Program-made: the position numbers and the translations under genes
Assembly: GCA_911728435.2 (NCBI GenBank)
Contig: OU452201.1
Coordinates: forward strand, 16,182,001 to 16,246,000
Direction of reading: 5' to 3'
DNA from: Apoderus coryli
Lineage: Eukaryota; Arthropoda; Insecta; Coleoptera; Attelabidae
Length of the DNA: 64,000 bases
Shown here: in pieces, positions 12,661 through 23,956 of the stretch
Layout of the letters: every line of letters starts with the position of its first letter
Position numbering within the stretch: the stretch's first letter is position 1
The notes under the pieces: model-generated
What the model saw: only the letters and a program-made list of their open reading frames with translations
What the model was told of the DNA's origin: nothing
The model's database searches: none

Positions 12661-12671
12661 CTTATTTACAG

Positions 12672-12714
12672 CAAACGAGAGAGTCTGGAGGCTATAAGCT
12701 GTTTATTGAATTAG
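12672..12714 (+). CDS. Candidate small exon, same gene as 7996-8156
   Basis: The acceptor TTATTTACAG and donor TTAG|GTAAGT enclose 43 bp. Only one frame is open, reading QTRESGGYKLFIEL plus one base. The first base is a codon start, the phase left by the exon at 7996-8156 about 4.5 kb upstream. The next exon must begin in phase 1. One possible terminal exon with a strong acceptor (CTCCTTACAG) starts at 14919 and would add only DFFDIK before a stop; this is speculative. Confidence 0.35.
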
Positions 12715-13090
12715 GTAAGTATCGCAATTAAATTCATCTGGAAGAACAAGTGAATAATATATTTTTTATTTCTAATTTCATTGGACTAATAATAAAATAT
12801 GAGAGAAAGGTAAGTAAAAAATGTACGTATAAAAATAAAATGATCATGTCGGTACATTGTAGCAAAGTGTTTTATTTGCAAGTCGTGACTGTATAATACC
12901 ACTCCCCTATAGAAAACCTGTATCAAAATATTATATATACACGGCGAAACTTATTGCCAAAGCAAGAAATATTATGCAGATTGATCAGAGGAAAAACAAA
13001 AATCTTCTACTATATATTTCAAGAAAAATCAACTACATTGTTTATTAAATCGTTTTTGAACCTAAAGAAAGAAAAAAATACTGAAAAATT
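12715..13090. other. AT-rich DNA, nothing recognised
   Basis: No gene or repeat is supported between the candidate exon and the element end at 13.1 kb. Confidence 0.4.
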
Positions 13091-13094
13091 ATAT

Positions 13095-13330
13095 ACAGGG
13101 TGGTTGATGGTCCATTAAAAGTTTTGGGAAAATTAAGAATGCGATTGTCTTGAAAATTTAAGTGATTACGCATTAAGCTTATCTACAACATCATCTATCA
13201 ACATGACATATCGCATGAAAGTAAATTTAATTATCTTTCATAATATATGACAGATTGACGTATGACTATTTTTAGTAATACATCAACTACAGTAATTTGC
13301 GACCACCCTATAACCTGCTGATTTTCCTAA
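13095..13330. repeat. CAGGGTGG-ended small DNA element, left part
   Basis: The sequence begins TACAGGGTGGTTGATGG, then AAGTTTTGGGAAAA. An inverted, diverged copy of this end (GGTACATTGGAAGTTTTGGG on the minus strand) lies at 14405-14455. The two may be ends of one old element later invaded by the hairpin-family copy at 13.67-14.10 kb, or two separate MITEs. Confidence 0.4.
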
Positions 13331-13664
13331 GATGTTTTTGAACCACGTTTAAAATTTCAAGATGGTGTTTATTCAAACGGCAAAATGACGAATATTTTCC
13401 AGATACCTATTTTAAACAGAAAAGTTTCAAAATAAAGGTCTTCGCCTTCGCTAAATATCGCTTAATGCTCTTAGTTGTGATCGATTACATTGTTTTGTAA
13501 AGGCGTAAACTTTTTCTTGTCTATTACTTGTAAATCAGCATGCCTACATTTAATTAAACTTTCTGCATGTTCTTTTTATAATTTTTCCACATTGCCCATA
13601 AACAATAAACAGGTTCATTAAAACTTCACTCGTGTCATTATTTTCTTCCATTTTACTTAGAAAC

Positions 13665-14105
13665 TTGTTTTTCTACGACTGAATATTATTACGCACGGAT
13701 AAAATTTCCTGGTAATGACAAAAGTAGCGGCGGGCATGAAAAATCACTATAGCAACGCCGAAAATACAAACACCAAATTGACAGCTTTGGTATTTATAAT
13801 TAATAATAATTATAATTAAGTATTTCGCTAATTTCCAAACACATAACCTAGTCAATTTAATACTTCTAATTTATCGTATTTAGGCTTATACGTTAACAGG
13901 GGTTTCGAAAAACAAATATTTTCCTAAAAATTATGTTAAATTTATTCAAAAGCATTAAAACAGTCGTGGAAAAAGTATAGTGTGAAACTCACATGAAATG
14001 ACCATTTCCCACTCGTATGATTTGCAGCACTCGCCTGCGGCTCATGCTGCAAACGATCATACTCGTAGGAAATATATGTCATTTCATGTTCGTTGCACAA
14101 TATTC
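13665..14105 (-). repeat. Hairpin-family element, copy 1
   Basis: This copy carries the body shared with 29.2, 37.2 and 48.5 kb (minus-strand TGCCCGCCGCTACTTTTGTC, ACCAGGAAATTTTATCCGTG) and ends in a ~130-bp hairpin. The arms 13991-14029 and 14045-14089 pair almost fully; the loop is GC-rich (CTCGCCTGCGGCTCATGC). Outer bases AGTATAGTGTGAAAC and GTTGCACAATATTCT extend the pairing. It encodes no protein. Confidence 0.8.
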
Positions 14106-14289
14106 TATTTCATTTCAGGAACCTTAAAGTTTAGGTATAGGAACATGACATGACATTTGATTGTCTTTTAAGAATATTTGATAATATACAGTTCATTTAA
14201 GAAAATTGATTTTGTTGAAGTTGAAGGTAAGGTATAGGGACTTGTTAAAACAAAATATTCCAAAATAGATGGGGAATCCAAAAATATAA

Positions 14290-14460
14290 CAATATATAGG
14301 GTGTTCCGTTTGAAATGAGAAAGTTGGTATAACCGGAACTCATACAAATATGAGCATAATGTAGACTGATAGATTAGGTTGACCTGAGTAAAATTAAATT
14401 TTCTAAACAAACTTATGGTTACTTTTCCCAAAACTTCCAATGTACCGTCGACCTGCAATC
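14290..14460. repeat. Fragment of a CACCCTATA / AAGTTTTGGG-type MITE
   Basis: TATAGGGTGTTCCGTTTG at about 14295 and the minus-strand end at 14455 resemble TA-flanked ends of small mariner-like MITEs. No coding region is seen. Confidence 0.35.
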
Positions 14461-15055
14461 ACACATCAGTCAATTTGAGGTACAGAAATTTGTACAATAA
14501 TATTAATTATTATCCACTCAATAATTTTCTGGATTTTGAAAATATTTCTAAATAAGTAAAACTCACTCACTTTGTGCTTTTGTTTAGTTGTTATTTAGTT
14601 ACAAGTTACAAAATTATATAATTCATACAAGTCGGTATTGGTGTTGTTAATAAGACAACTCTAACGGTATTTTGTTCTTTTTACACTCCACCTAACCCCT
14701 ATATATCCCAAAATTGAATAATTTCGTTGTCACTTCCAGTAGTATTTTTGAACCAAAATGGGAAGTTAAAAATTCCAATATGTCTGAAAGTAATAGGTAT
14801 AATATATATTCGCATTAAAAGAGTTCCCACTCTCCATACGTCTGGAAATGTATTGTCTCCAAGGACACAAGGTGTTAAAGTTTTTTTGTAAATAACGGTT
14901 TTTGTTTCCTCCTTACAGATTTCTTTGACATTAAATAATAATAATAGTCTTTACTATTATTATTATGTTTTATATAACAACCATAAATTAAGATCCATTG
15001 TTTACCTACAGTACATATTATAACTAATGAAAAGTACATTTGCCTCCCAACAATA
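14461..15055. other. AT-rich DNA, nothing firm
   Basis: An AATAATAAT/ATTATTATT inverted stretch lies at about 14933-14968. A good splice acceptor occurs at 14917-14918 (see the 12672 exon). Otherwise nothing is recognised. Confidence 0.35.
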
Positions 15056-15059
15056 CGCA

Positions 15060-15430
15060 GTTTCTTTTTGAAAATATCTTTATTTAATGATTTTAGTTCT
15101 TCTGGGAGGGAATTGTAAATTTTGAAAACTGAATACGAAAAGGATCTTTTGAAGAAAATATATTCATGTTTTGGTGTCGAAATGTAAAAACGAAAGCGAG
15201 TATTTCTATTATGTATGTCACTATGAAATTCAATTTTACTAAATAAGTATTTGGGTCTTTTTGAATTTATAACTGAGTGTGCTTCCGAATTCCATATAGC
15301 AGCTGTTTTGAATTATTTGAATTCTCATTGAATCGGTTTGTGTTAAGCAAGGATTATACAAAACATCCGCATAATTTAAATGGCTTAAAACAAGAAGATC
15401 AGCGTTGTTGCTAGAAATAGGAAGCGTATA
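15060..15430 (-). pseudogene. CR1/Jockey-like LINE, C-terminal RT tail, copy A
   Basis: The minus strand reads LSHLNYADVLYNPCLTQTD then RIQIIQN, and after a break WNSEAHSVINSKRPKYLFSK, FHSDIHNRNTRFRFYI and FFKRSFSYSVFKIYNSLPEE. These are the C-terminal blocks downstream of the RT domain in CR1/Jockey-type LINEs. The same blocks recur at 19.6, 27.7, 57.0 and 60.4 kb, always on the minus strand. The copy is 5'-truncated and frameshifted. Confidence 0.8.
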
Positions 15431-15945
15431 TGGCCCTAACTAGTTCAAAATTATTAAGTCTAGTGGCGTTCGGGGTTCCGGACCTATGTTTATGGGAACT
15501 TTATTTAATAAAACACCTGAGAAATCATCAAAAATATTTCCGCGGCTTTTTGAAACACCCTGTATAATCGTTACAAGGAGTTTAAAGATTATTAAATTTA
15601 CTTACCTAATAATGAAACAAAAATCATCCCCCTTAAAACCAGATATATATAACTTATTAGTCTAGGACAATAAGTGACTTAGCAGCAGTAATTTCAATTA
15701 TGATTTTCTATGTTACCAAATTGATATTCACTACCCCAACCCGCATGTACATTAATATTTAGTTTTATATTATACTAGCAGTAGGTATATGATCTATTTT
15801 CAGTCATAAATAATTATTTATGACATGCTTCTATTAATATACATTTATACCGGGTGGTAAATGATCAGATGAGAGTATTAAAAATAATTTGAAAAAGTAG
15901 TCTATTCCTAAATGGAGTTATAATTTCAATACTGGAAAATAGAAG
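15431..15945. other. AT-rich DNA with possible MITE ends
   Basis: CACCCTGTATAATCG at about 15556 and ACCGGGTGGTAAATGATC at about 15849 look like worn ends of small DNA elements. The block GGCCCTAACTA around 15431-15480 recurs at 41.31-41.34 kb. No gene is seen. Confidence 0.35.
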
Positions 15946-16045
15946 TCCAATCTCGACGAAATAAATAATCGTCAGTTTTGATATTTTTAGCCATACATGT
16001 TTCGAGACTAGACCAGTCACATCATCAGTGCAGTGGCGAGAAAGA
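15925..16045 (-). repeat. Hammerhead-like motif of Penelope-like type, decayed
   Basis: On the minus strand CTGATGA (16022-16028), a stem GTGACT/AGTCTC with one mismatch, GAAAC (GAAA at 16000-16003) and ATGTATGG follow each other. Helix I is only about two base pairs. Downstream comes the shared tail TTATTTCGTCGAGATTGGAC. This is a decayed relative of the motifs at 29.5 and 31.9 kb. Confidence 0.5.
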
Positions 16046-16113
16046 GAAATTTATACATACATCAAACGACTATTATATCGAAGTCACCTCGTGGAAAAAA
16101 TATATGTGTTAAA

Positions 16114-16290
16114 TCAATCAATCAAAATCACTGGTATTAGTGCATTGATAGGCGCTTGTCCTTTGACTGCATTGTTTTGAATGTGTTTCCTGAAGGTTAG
16201 TCGTCTGTATAAAGCTACTCCGAGGTATTTAGCAGCCGCTTCCCATTGTACTTCTTCATCATTGATTGTACCGGAAACGGAAACGAATTG
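16114..16290 (-). pseudogene. LINE reverse-transcriptase fragment
   Basis: The minus frame contains VQWEAAAKYLGVALYRRLTF followed by RKHIQ. KYLGV-x-L-x-RLT-x-x-x-HI is the block after the thumb region of Jockey/I-type reverse transcriptases. The polymerase active site is missing. The overlapping plus-strand frame at 16181-16450 is its shadow. Confidence 0.7.
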
Positions 16291-16399
16291 TGATGCTGCG
16301 ATTGAGATTTGTGATGTTATAATTAACGTTGGAAAAGATAGATTGGCTGGGTGGCATAGGAAATTCGGGTCGAATGATGAGGTCATCGTTAAAACAAAC

Positions 16400-17490
16400 G
16401 CTTATCTTAAGGGCATTGAGGAATTATTTAGAAATAATAAAAAATTATAATAACGTTACGCAAAATGTATCGAGCTAAAAGGAGATTTTTGCCAAACAAA
16501 AATTTTTCCTTTAAAAGTCACTGACTTATATGATGACAAATGCTACGGTACACTGACATGTCTTTTATTTATACTGATAGACTAAATAATATTAGGGATG
16601 GAATTATATCTGCTAAACTAGTTACTAACGTATACTTAGTAATACATAAATATTTTATTTTGGGGTGGTTATTAGACTCGTACAAACAAGAAATATATTT
16701 TTTGTTTACAAACATAAACAACATGTTAGACTTTTTCTCATGGTAAAATTTCGCTTGGAATACATAAACATATTTTTAATGTGGTGTTTATTAAAGAAAT
16801 TAACAGATTTTGTCATAATTTATTAAAGATAGATGAATGAGATGTTTATAAAAAAAATAACTAAAATATAAACTAAAAATTATAGTAACATAAAAATTGA
16901 AAAGAAAACTTTATATCAACTAAACATTTATTTTAACTATTTTTTTTTCTGATTAATTTTCATAGTTTAAAACTTGGTAACTTTTGTTTAAGCTCTAGTC
17001 TCTTTTGGAAAACCTTGTATAGCAATTTGTTTTGAAGTCAGACACCTTCAAAACAAATTGCAGTGACCGTTATGTATGGCAGAGTCTTTGTTTTGGGAAA
17101 TTTTATACATACATATACTCAGGTAAATGCCAATATCAAAAACCTTTACACCTAGCAATTTAGCTTTTCTATATTATTAAATTTACATCTAACAACTCAT
17201 AGAGTGATCTAAAACTCATTTTTTGGAGATTTGACTTTACTTTACCAACATAATAGACGACTCCTCACGTCACTCTAGTATGGACCATTTAGATTATATT
17301 TGTCACTGATTAAAAATGTTGATAAAGCAAACGAAAATATTGTTCTTGTGGGCATATTCCTTAGCAATGGCAGTATACCTAAATGTTCATTATTACGAGG
17401 TGTTAAATATATGACTTTAGTGACTGTCAGCTGTCATCAATATGACACATCTAATATCAATCGGGATTTTTTATGTAACCAATACATCGT
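16400..17490. other. AT-rich DNA, nothing recognised
   Basis: The open frames at 16540-16746 and 17300-17518 have no known motif. GTATAGCAATTTGTTTTGA at about 17018 is followed within 50 bp by its inverse, CAAAACAAATTGC: a small hairpin. Confidence 0.4.
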
Positions 17491-17495
17491 CCAAA

Positions 17496-17817
17496 CTTTG
17501 GCGATTTTTCTTGAATAATCTTAAGTAACAGCTAAAAACTTGTTTAAACCATTACTATTTTTGAGTTGAAAATGGCTTTCAATTTTACAATAAAAAAGTG
17601 CCGTATTGAAAAACCAAGTTGATAAGAAAGTGCTTTTAATTTTTTTAGATCTGTAAAAACAATGTCAGAAATAAATAAAAACCAGAATCGCAAAATATAG
17701 TTTTTCCAAAAATTCTCGAAAACGGCTAAGGTAAGTTTAATATTGAAAACACCATTTAAAAGATGTTTAAATCTTACAACTTTCCAAGATTCCAATGCTA
17801 TCCCATTCTTATATTGG
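17496..17817 (-). repeat. End of a CACTGTGTCCAA-type mariner-related element
   Basis: The right end reads ATCCCATTCTTATATTGGAC then ACAGTGTA and TA. It is the inverted match of the end at 52799 (CACTGTGTCCAAGATAAGAA). The inner part (TTTAAAAGATGTTTAAATCT) also matches 52.88-52.91 kb. The segment 17496-17625 is repeated in inverted orientation at about 22135-22290. I infer a non-autonomous or truncated relative of the 52.8-kb transposon. Confidence 0.6.
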
Positions 17818-17884
17818 ACACAGTGTATATTATGTCCCTATAAAACTGATTAAAAAGAAAATAAATATTAAATGAGAATGACAC

Positions 17885-18020
17885 GCTAATCATTAGAACT
17901 ATACGCAGAAACCGAGACAACTGGTTTTTCAAAGATTGGTCAAAGTAATCAACTTCACCACTGATTCTCCGCACATTGCATACATGTAACGCTCTAAGCA
18001 GATGCGCCCTAGTATCATAG
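17885..18020 (-). repeat. Dispersed repeat, inverted partner of 6053-6170
   Basis: The reverse complement matches 6053-6170, including TCTGCTTAGAGC, GCAATGTGC and GATTACTTTGA. Confidence 0.6.
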
Positions 18021-19030
18021 TTGGTGCGGAATGTATGAATATGGAGCAGTCTAGAGCTTCTGAAGTTGTCTAGGAGTTTTATCTGACTAGATGTCAACTT
18101 TCGTTAGTTGAGATATCGATTTCTGATTTGCCGTTTGCCGAAATACCTCCGTCACCAGTCGTGACTCTCCCATTTTCGCTCGTGAGTGTATTTATTTTCA
18201 CTGATTTGGAAGTCTGAATCTTCTGCTCTGAGGTGGTATCATACAGTACTACACAAATGCAATTTCCTTTTAAATGAATGTTTACTATATTTCAATTTAA
18301 TTTCATTAACCACCAAACAAGACAATCTTAATAACAAAAACATGTTTTGTAGTAATAAAAATAATATTACACCATTATCACAAAGTTACATTTCATATTA
18401 TAGCTGCGTACCTACCGACTAGTTTTATAATAGATACCTACGTCTTTTATTATTAAATGTACTTTATCTCAAATAGAAAAGTGACGCTAAAACACGTTCA
18501 CTTGGCGCCACTGTTAGAACGAGATAGAGAATCAGAACATTATATAACCAGCGCATTTGCGGCTTTAAATATGTGGCAACATCGCGAGTGGAAAAGCTTA
18601 CTTTTTTACTAAACTCGACCGATCATATTATATTATATGACTGGTGCTGGTGTGTTATTGTATTCAGGTTGTTGATCACTGAATTTGAGCTTATATTATA
18701 GACGCGGTGTTGTGTATTGTGTCACTGCCATGTTATACGTACAAAAATGTGACTTTTGCAGATTGTGATGTAGACGGACCTATATTTTTATGCACCACTT
18801 GATGTGTGGAGGACCCCATTCATTCAGGAGGCATTTAGAATAGGCATATAATAATAATAAATCAATTTACTTGCAGTTCTATAAAACAAAAAAAAAAGAT
18901 TATACAACTTACGAACTAAATAATATAGAACTACAAAAAGGATGAAAAAGGCAGTATATTATAGGTATATTACAAATCTTAACCCTGTGAAAAACAACAA
19001 AAGACATAAACATATATTATCCTTGAAAAA
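18021..19030. other. Unassigned DNA
   Basis: No gene is supported. The stretch 18480-18800 is somewhat richer in G+C but has no motif or splice pattern I could defend. Confidence 0.35.
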
Positions 19031-19039
19031 AACACATCA

Positions 19040-19310
19040 GAAAAAGCACAATAGTATATTGTGCAACGAACATGAAATTACATATATTTCCTACGAGTAC
19101 GATCGTTTGCAACATGACCCGCAGGCGAGGGCTGCAAATCATACGAGTAGGAAATAGTCATTTCATGTGAGTTTCACTAGTTGCCTATTAGAATATTTAT
19201 TACGCACGGGTAAATGAAAAACAGCATTACAATGTACTACATTTTCAAGTCATGATTGAACTTATAATAAAGGCATTTCATGTCATAGAAAAACAGTATT
19301 ACTTAATAAA
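19040..19310 (+). repeat. Hairpin-family element, copy 2 (truncated body)
   Basis: The hairpin (about 19051-19181) starts AGTATATTGTGCAACGAACA and ends in GTGAGTTTCACTAG, with arms around a GC-rich loop (GACCCGCAGGCGAGGGC). Only about 120 bp of the shared body follows (TTATTACGCACGGGTAAATG, AATGTACTACATTTTC). Confidence 0.75.
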
Positions 19311-19554
19311 TCTACTTATATATACGAAAATTAGAAAAAAAATGAAAATTAGAAGATGAGATGCGAAGAAGATGAAATGAGAAGATGAGATAAGGATCAA
19401 AAAGCATTCTTAATAATCCGAATCAACCAAATAGTAACCGATGTCTAAGTTTGCATTTAAATGAAAGCATAGGTAAGTCCTTTAACTCACCTGGGACACG
19501 ATAGTAAATCGAATAAACATTGTAAGTATATGATATGTAATTTTATCCTATAGG

Positions 19555-19775
19555 TATGGTGGATGCTTATGGATCATTATCGAGTGAAAGAGACAAGAAG
19601 CATGCAGAAATCTTCTATCTTCCATTGATTACCAGCCCGCAGATTTCAATTTATGATTCTTTCATATTTCCTATCACATATCTAAGACACGATTTTTGAA
19701 TACGCTCGTAATCACACCTCAGAAGACATGGACCATATATGACATCACAAAAATTAAAATTGCTTAACATCAAAG
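19555..19775 (-). pseudogene. CR1/Jockey-like LINE C-terminal tail, copy B
   Basis: The minus strand reads DSLMLSNFNFCDVIYGPCLL then RCDYERIQKSCLRYVIGNMK, and after a one-base shift KLKSAGW, SMEDRRFLHASCLFHS and IMIHKHPP. These match the blocks in the 57.0-kb copy (KLHSAGWLSMEKRRLLH). It is a 5'-truncated and frameshifted remnant. Confidence 0.8.
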
Positions 19776-19779
19776 AATC

Positions 19780-21590
19780 TGTCGATATCATATATTTATT
19801 TATTTAATATTTATTGGAGTTCGAAATAAAATGACATTCTAAATCGGAAATAATTCCCGAAACAAAAATAATAATAATAACACTAATAATAAAAGAACTA
19901 CAAACAAACCTAGGAAAACAATTTAAAAAAGATCAAGTCCTAAGCCTGCCAGAAATAGACTTATATATCCATTTATATATAATACATTATAAATCTTAAT
20001 AATAAAAAAATAGTACATAAAAATTAAGTAGTATAGAATTAAGTAGGTGCGAATGAAATTCCCTACATACATACATACACACAGACAGACTTCCATCTGG
20101 AAATGGTCTTAATCGTCTCAGGGAACTTCAAAATGGTTATATCCGTCTTTATCTCAAAAAAAATTTTTGCCACCTTCACAATACTATCCCTGTACGGGAA
20201 AGTAAAATGTTGATAAACTTACTATTTCCAAAAGTATTTATCATCTGGGGCCTCGAGTATAAATTCGAACACTCGCGATTTTTCTGCGATGTTACCTTCA
20301 GATTCACGTCACTAAAATGCCGGCAGCTTTAAATATTTTTTTTATATTTACCCATGTCAGGAACTAGAAATAATTTATAAATCCGTTACAATTTTTGCTA
20401 AAAGAAACATTCATTCTATCGCTACATTTTCTGTTTCCACCACATTATGTGGTATTCGTCTGGTAAAACCGCATTATTATCTAACGGCCTTCCATCAGTT
20501 GCTTGTCTCTCTCGAGCCTTTTAAAATTTAAATTCTTCTAACGTGTTTACCCAGCGATCGGCAACATAGCATTTACCAACCGTTCGATGTCTGTTTCTAG
20601 ATGTCGGTCGTTTAAATGGTGGGAGCAACATCTTCTGCGAGCGCAATCATTTGAAGAGAATGTCTGATGTGTCAGATCTTCAAATAATTCTCACTTCTTC
20701 ACTATATATTTTAATGCCGTATTTTTCCGACGTAGCAACATAAAAAAATACATAATTTGTTCATTTGATGAAATTAAAATTCATGAACTGTAAAAGCGTA
20801 AATAAATTATTGATACCTTCAGTTATAGGGTAGGTAGCTGTAGTATGAAATGTCATGTATTAAAATTAAAAATGTCATAATGATCAGATAAAATAAAGTC
20901 AGTTGCCATCCAGAAGTCGTTGCGTTCCACCTATTTAACTACAACTTTTCCAATAATATTTTACTATTTTCGAAAGCATCAGTTTATTTTAAGAAAGTGT
21001 CATTTGAATAACCATTTTAATTTGATAAAGTATTATTTGGATTTTAGAATTATGAATGGTAGAATTGGTTCTGACTCTTCTTCGCCAGCAAAATAAATTT
21101 AAATTCATTCAATCTATGCACAAAATGATGGTCTAAGTTGTTTATTTTACAAACGATTCATTGCCACAGGCTCCCGGTGTACCCGCTTAACGGTAGAAAG
21201 CCGTCCGTCGAGATACTTATGAAAAAACGTTCAATTCTGTCAGAACTGCAGTTATTTCAATGCACAGCTATAGCCTTCCTCCAGCCACTCAATCACTAAC
21301 CTAACTTGTTCCTCTGCGTTAACATTTTTGATTACCGTCCTACTTTTCTTAGGCATATAGGTAGGTAGTCCATGAAATACGCACTTATGTGCTGTTAACT
21401 GCCAACTAGGTACACCTAATTTTCCCTGTGATTTCCACAAGCGTTTTACTTCCATTTATAACTATTCTGCATATAGTAGGCATAATGCGCCTGGTACATT
21501 AATAATTTCCTCCAAGCAGCTTACGTGAAACTTGTGATTACATAAAAGAGCCTTCTCAACATTGATACGTGACAAGTTGTCCCTTAAACA
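19780..21590. other. AT-rich DNA with a dispersed block
   Basis: About 20063-20165 (TACATACATACA, then CAGACTTCCATCTGGAAATG and GGTTATATCCGTCTTTATCT) recurs at 22.92-23.01 kb, so it is part of a dispersed element. The rest has no recognisable gene; the minus frames at 21252-21662 show no known domain. Confidence 0.4.
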
Positions 21591-21599
21591 ATGTACAAA

Positions 21600-21900
21600 A
21601 TGGACCAAATAATCGGTTAAATTCAAATTTCTAAAATACAAATGACGCTCTCTCAAATACATATTATCTCTTCTAAACTAAAATACAAATGATGATTTCT
21701 CAAATCCAACTATTCTCAAATACATTTTAACATCTTCTATTAATAAATTGACTGTTCTTAACTACATTTGACGGTATGTAAAATTAAATTGACTAGTCTA
21801 AACTCAAATTATGCTTTCTAAAATTCAATCGACTTTTATAAAATCCAAATGATACTTTCTCCAATAAAAGTGATGATTCAAAAATACAATTTTTTTTTAT
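21600..21900. repeat. Very degenerate AT-rich tandem-like repeat
   Basis: A phrase close to TTCTAAAATACAAATGAC recurs roughly every 30-40 bp with many changes. It looks like an old minisatellite. The period is a visual estimate. Confidence 0.35.
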
Positions 21901-22134
21901 AAAAATATCAAATACCAAATTTCACTCCCGCCGCCGGGGGTGGATTTCCTAATATTAATTTTTTGGTAAAACACACAATATTTCTTCATTATTATAAGTT
22001 AGCTTGACTCATTTTATTAAAAAAATTCAATTTTTTAATCAAAAGGATTGAATAGGAAAATATTGCTTAACTAACTTGCACGGAGCCCCATATATATATA
22101 CGACGTTTCGTTTTTGAAAAACCATCATTAACTT

Positions 22135-22290
22135 GGTTTTTTCAATACGGCCGTGGATTTTTGATTATTAAATTTAAAGCCCTTTTCAATTCAAAAATAG
22201 GTGGTATATCACATGTAATGGTTTAAACAAGTTTTCACTTTTAGCTGTTATTTAAAATTAATCAAGAAAAATCGCCATAGTTTGGCACTT
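22135..22290 (+). repeat. Inverted partner of 17496-17625
   Basis: The segment (CTTGGTTTTTTCAATACGGC, GGTTTAAACAAGTTTT, GATTTTTCTTGA on one strand or the other) matches the mariner-related block at 17.5 kb in inverse orientation. No terminal repeat is visible here. Confidence 0.55.
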
Positions 22291-22494
22291 AACTGACTAA
22301 AGCAGATTAGTAGGTAAGTAGATTTTGCAAAAACATTTTTTCGTCGTTACTCACAATTATTTATTATTATTTGACAATTTATTTCTGTCTCAGTACAACA
22401 TTTAATTATGTAGGCAATGTTTTAAATTTAGTTGAAATTTTTGTGCTTTTGGAAGTTGTAGAAAAAGCAAAAAGTTGACATCCGAAATAATGTG

Positions 22495-22640
22495 CGAACA
22501 GTAAGAAATATGAGTGTATTGACAGTAAAAAAAATGTTAAGTAATACAGCAGAAAAGTTGCAAGAGCAGGGAATTGAACCCAATACTTTCCGCGTGCAAA
22601 GCGGGCACTCAACCACTGAGCTACCTTCGTAGCATACTCA
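22495..22640 (-). repeat. tRNA-derived SINE head
   Basis: On the minus strand an A box (TAGCTCAGTGGTTGAGTGC), an anticodon-like stem CCGC-TTTGCAC-GCGG and a B box (GGGTTCAATTCCC) are correctly spaced. The acceptor arms pair poorly, so this is not a functional tRNA. The loop would carry TGC, Ala-like. Downstream comes a tail with a T-run, as in a Pol III-transcribed SINE. Confidence 0.6.
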
Positions 22641-23009
22641 TTATGTGGATTAGCCCAACCTATAACTGGTGCAATTTTAGACGCAATTTTCTCGAAAACT
22701 ATGGTCGTAAATTTCAAAGCTATTGCTGTAAAGAGCATAAAAAGTGCTTTCAAATGCTGTATCACTGGACCCAGTGCTGTTTAAGAATTTGGAGATTGTG
22801 TGGACCCCTTTTACAGGGTTAAAGGGATTTTAACCAAAAACTAATGGGTTCATCCTACGAGTCCCCCAAACAAAATTTAGCTCAATTAGTTGAAGCTTTT
22901 AGGCGCTATCGTGGAAGAATACATACATACAGACTTCCATCTGGAAATGGTAATAATTGTCTCAGGGGCCAAATGGTTATATCCGTCTTTATCTCAAATA
23001 ATTTTTTTA

Positions 23010-23950
23010 GCGCGTATGATAATATGATATAACCAGCATATTATTTTTGAAGAGAGAACTTTACAAAATTAATATGGCAACACTGCCAGATCCAATTCGT
23101 GGTCTCGTTCATGCATCATGAATGAAGTCTAGTTGGCACTTTTTCTTTCTGAATGCTTCGTTCTTCTTCTATTAATATTTCACTTTTCGCTTTCAAATAG
23201 TCGTTTTGGTGGGGATTATTATAAAACAAGTGAGTGCGAGGGTACTAATGAAGCGATGAATGGGTGGAATTTGACTTTTCGATTAATTAATTCATGAGTT
23301 ATAAATAGGACAGGACAAACGACGGTTTTTTCACATCATGCATTGACGGCGGTTATGGGATTACAAACAAGTTATTCTTGCTAAAAATTAGTTCTGAGAA
23401 AACATAAAAATTTTCTAAAGATAGGTATTCAACAAACATAACAAAATAATCAACAAACAAAACCTAGTAGAATATTTTTTTCAAATTATTTTATATTAGT
23501 AATCTAATAATAATAATATAATACCTCATGAAATTTATATAGCAATAAATTGAAAAGTAAAGAGTAACCTGATGTTGAAATAATATCATTAAATTTATAA
23601 GATCTATTAAAAACTCTGGACTAACTACAATATTTAGTTTTTTAGATAGGTACAGTGCTATTCTGCCCCCCTAAAACAAAAGGTCCTATATCTGCAAAAC
23701 CTTTGTTTTGAGATGAGAAGTTTTTCTTTCTTTCTATAAAATAACTTTAACGTTTTGTAGCTACTGCATACATTTTTCCAAATGTAATGAAACTATCTGC
23801 AAGAATTAATTAATTAAATCTGTGGAAATTTTCGTTAAGGTGGCTTAGTTTCTTGTTCATTTAGGACATTTTTGCTATGCAAACTTGGGGACAAGATAAG
23901 TAAATTACCAAATGCATTCGACCTATAATAAAAACAAATTTTATTCAAAA
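23010..23950. other. AT-rich DNA, nothing recognised
   Basis: No gene or named repeat could be supported in this stretch. Confidence 0.4.
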
Positions 23951-23956
23951 AATATA

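Noticed and set aside
13985..14100. CRISPR-like array from recurring palindromes
   Set aside because: The palindromes are dispersed kilobases apart in a eukaryotic repeat family, with no regular spacers.
14919..14938. Terminal exon of the candidate host gene (DFFDIK, stop)
   Set aside because: The acceptor is strong and the phase fits, but six codons give no real evidence.
16181..16450. Plus-strand 89-codon protein
   Set aside because: It is the antisense shadow of a minus-strand LINE fragment with a clear KYLGV block.
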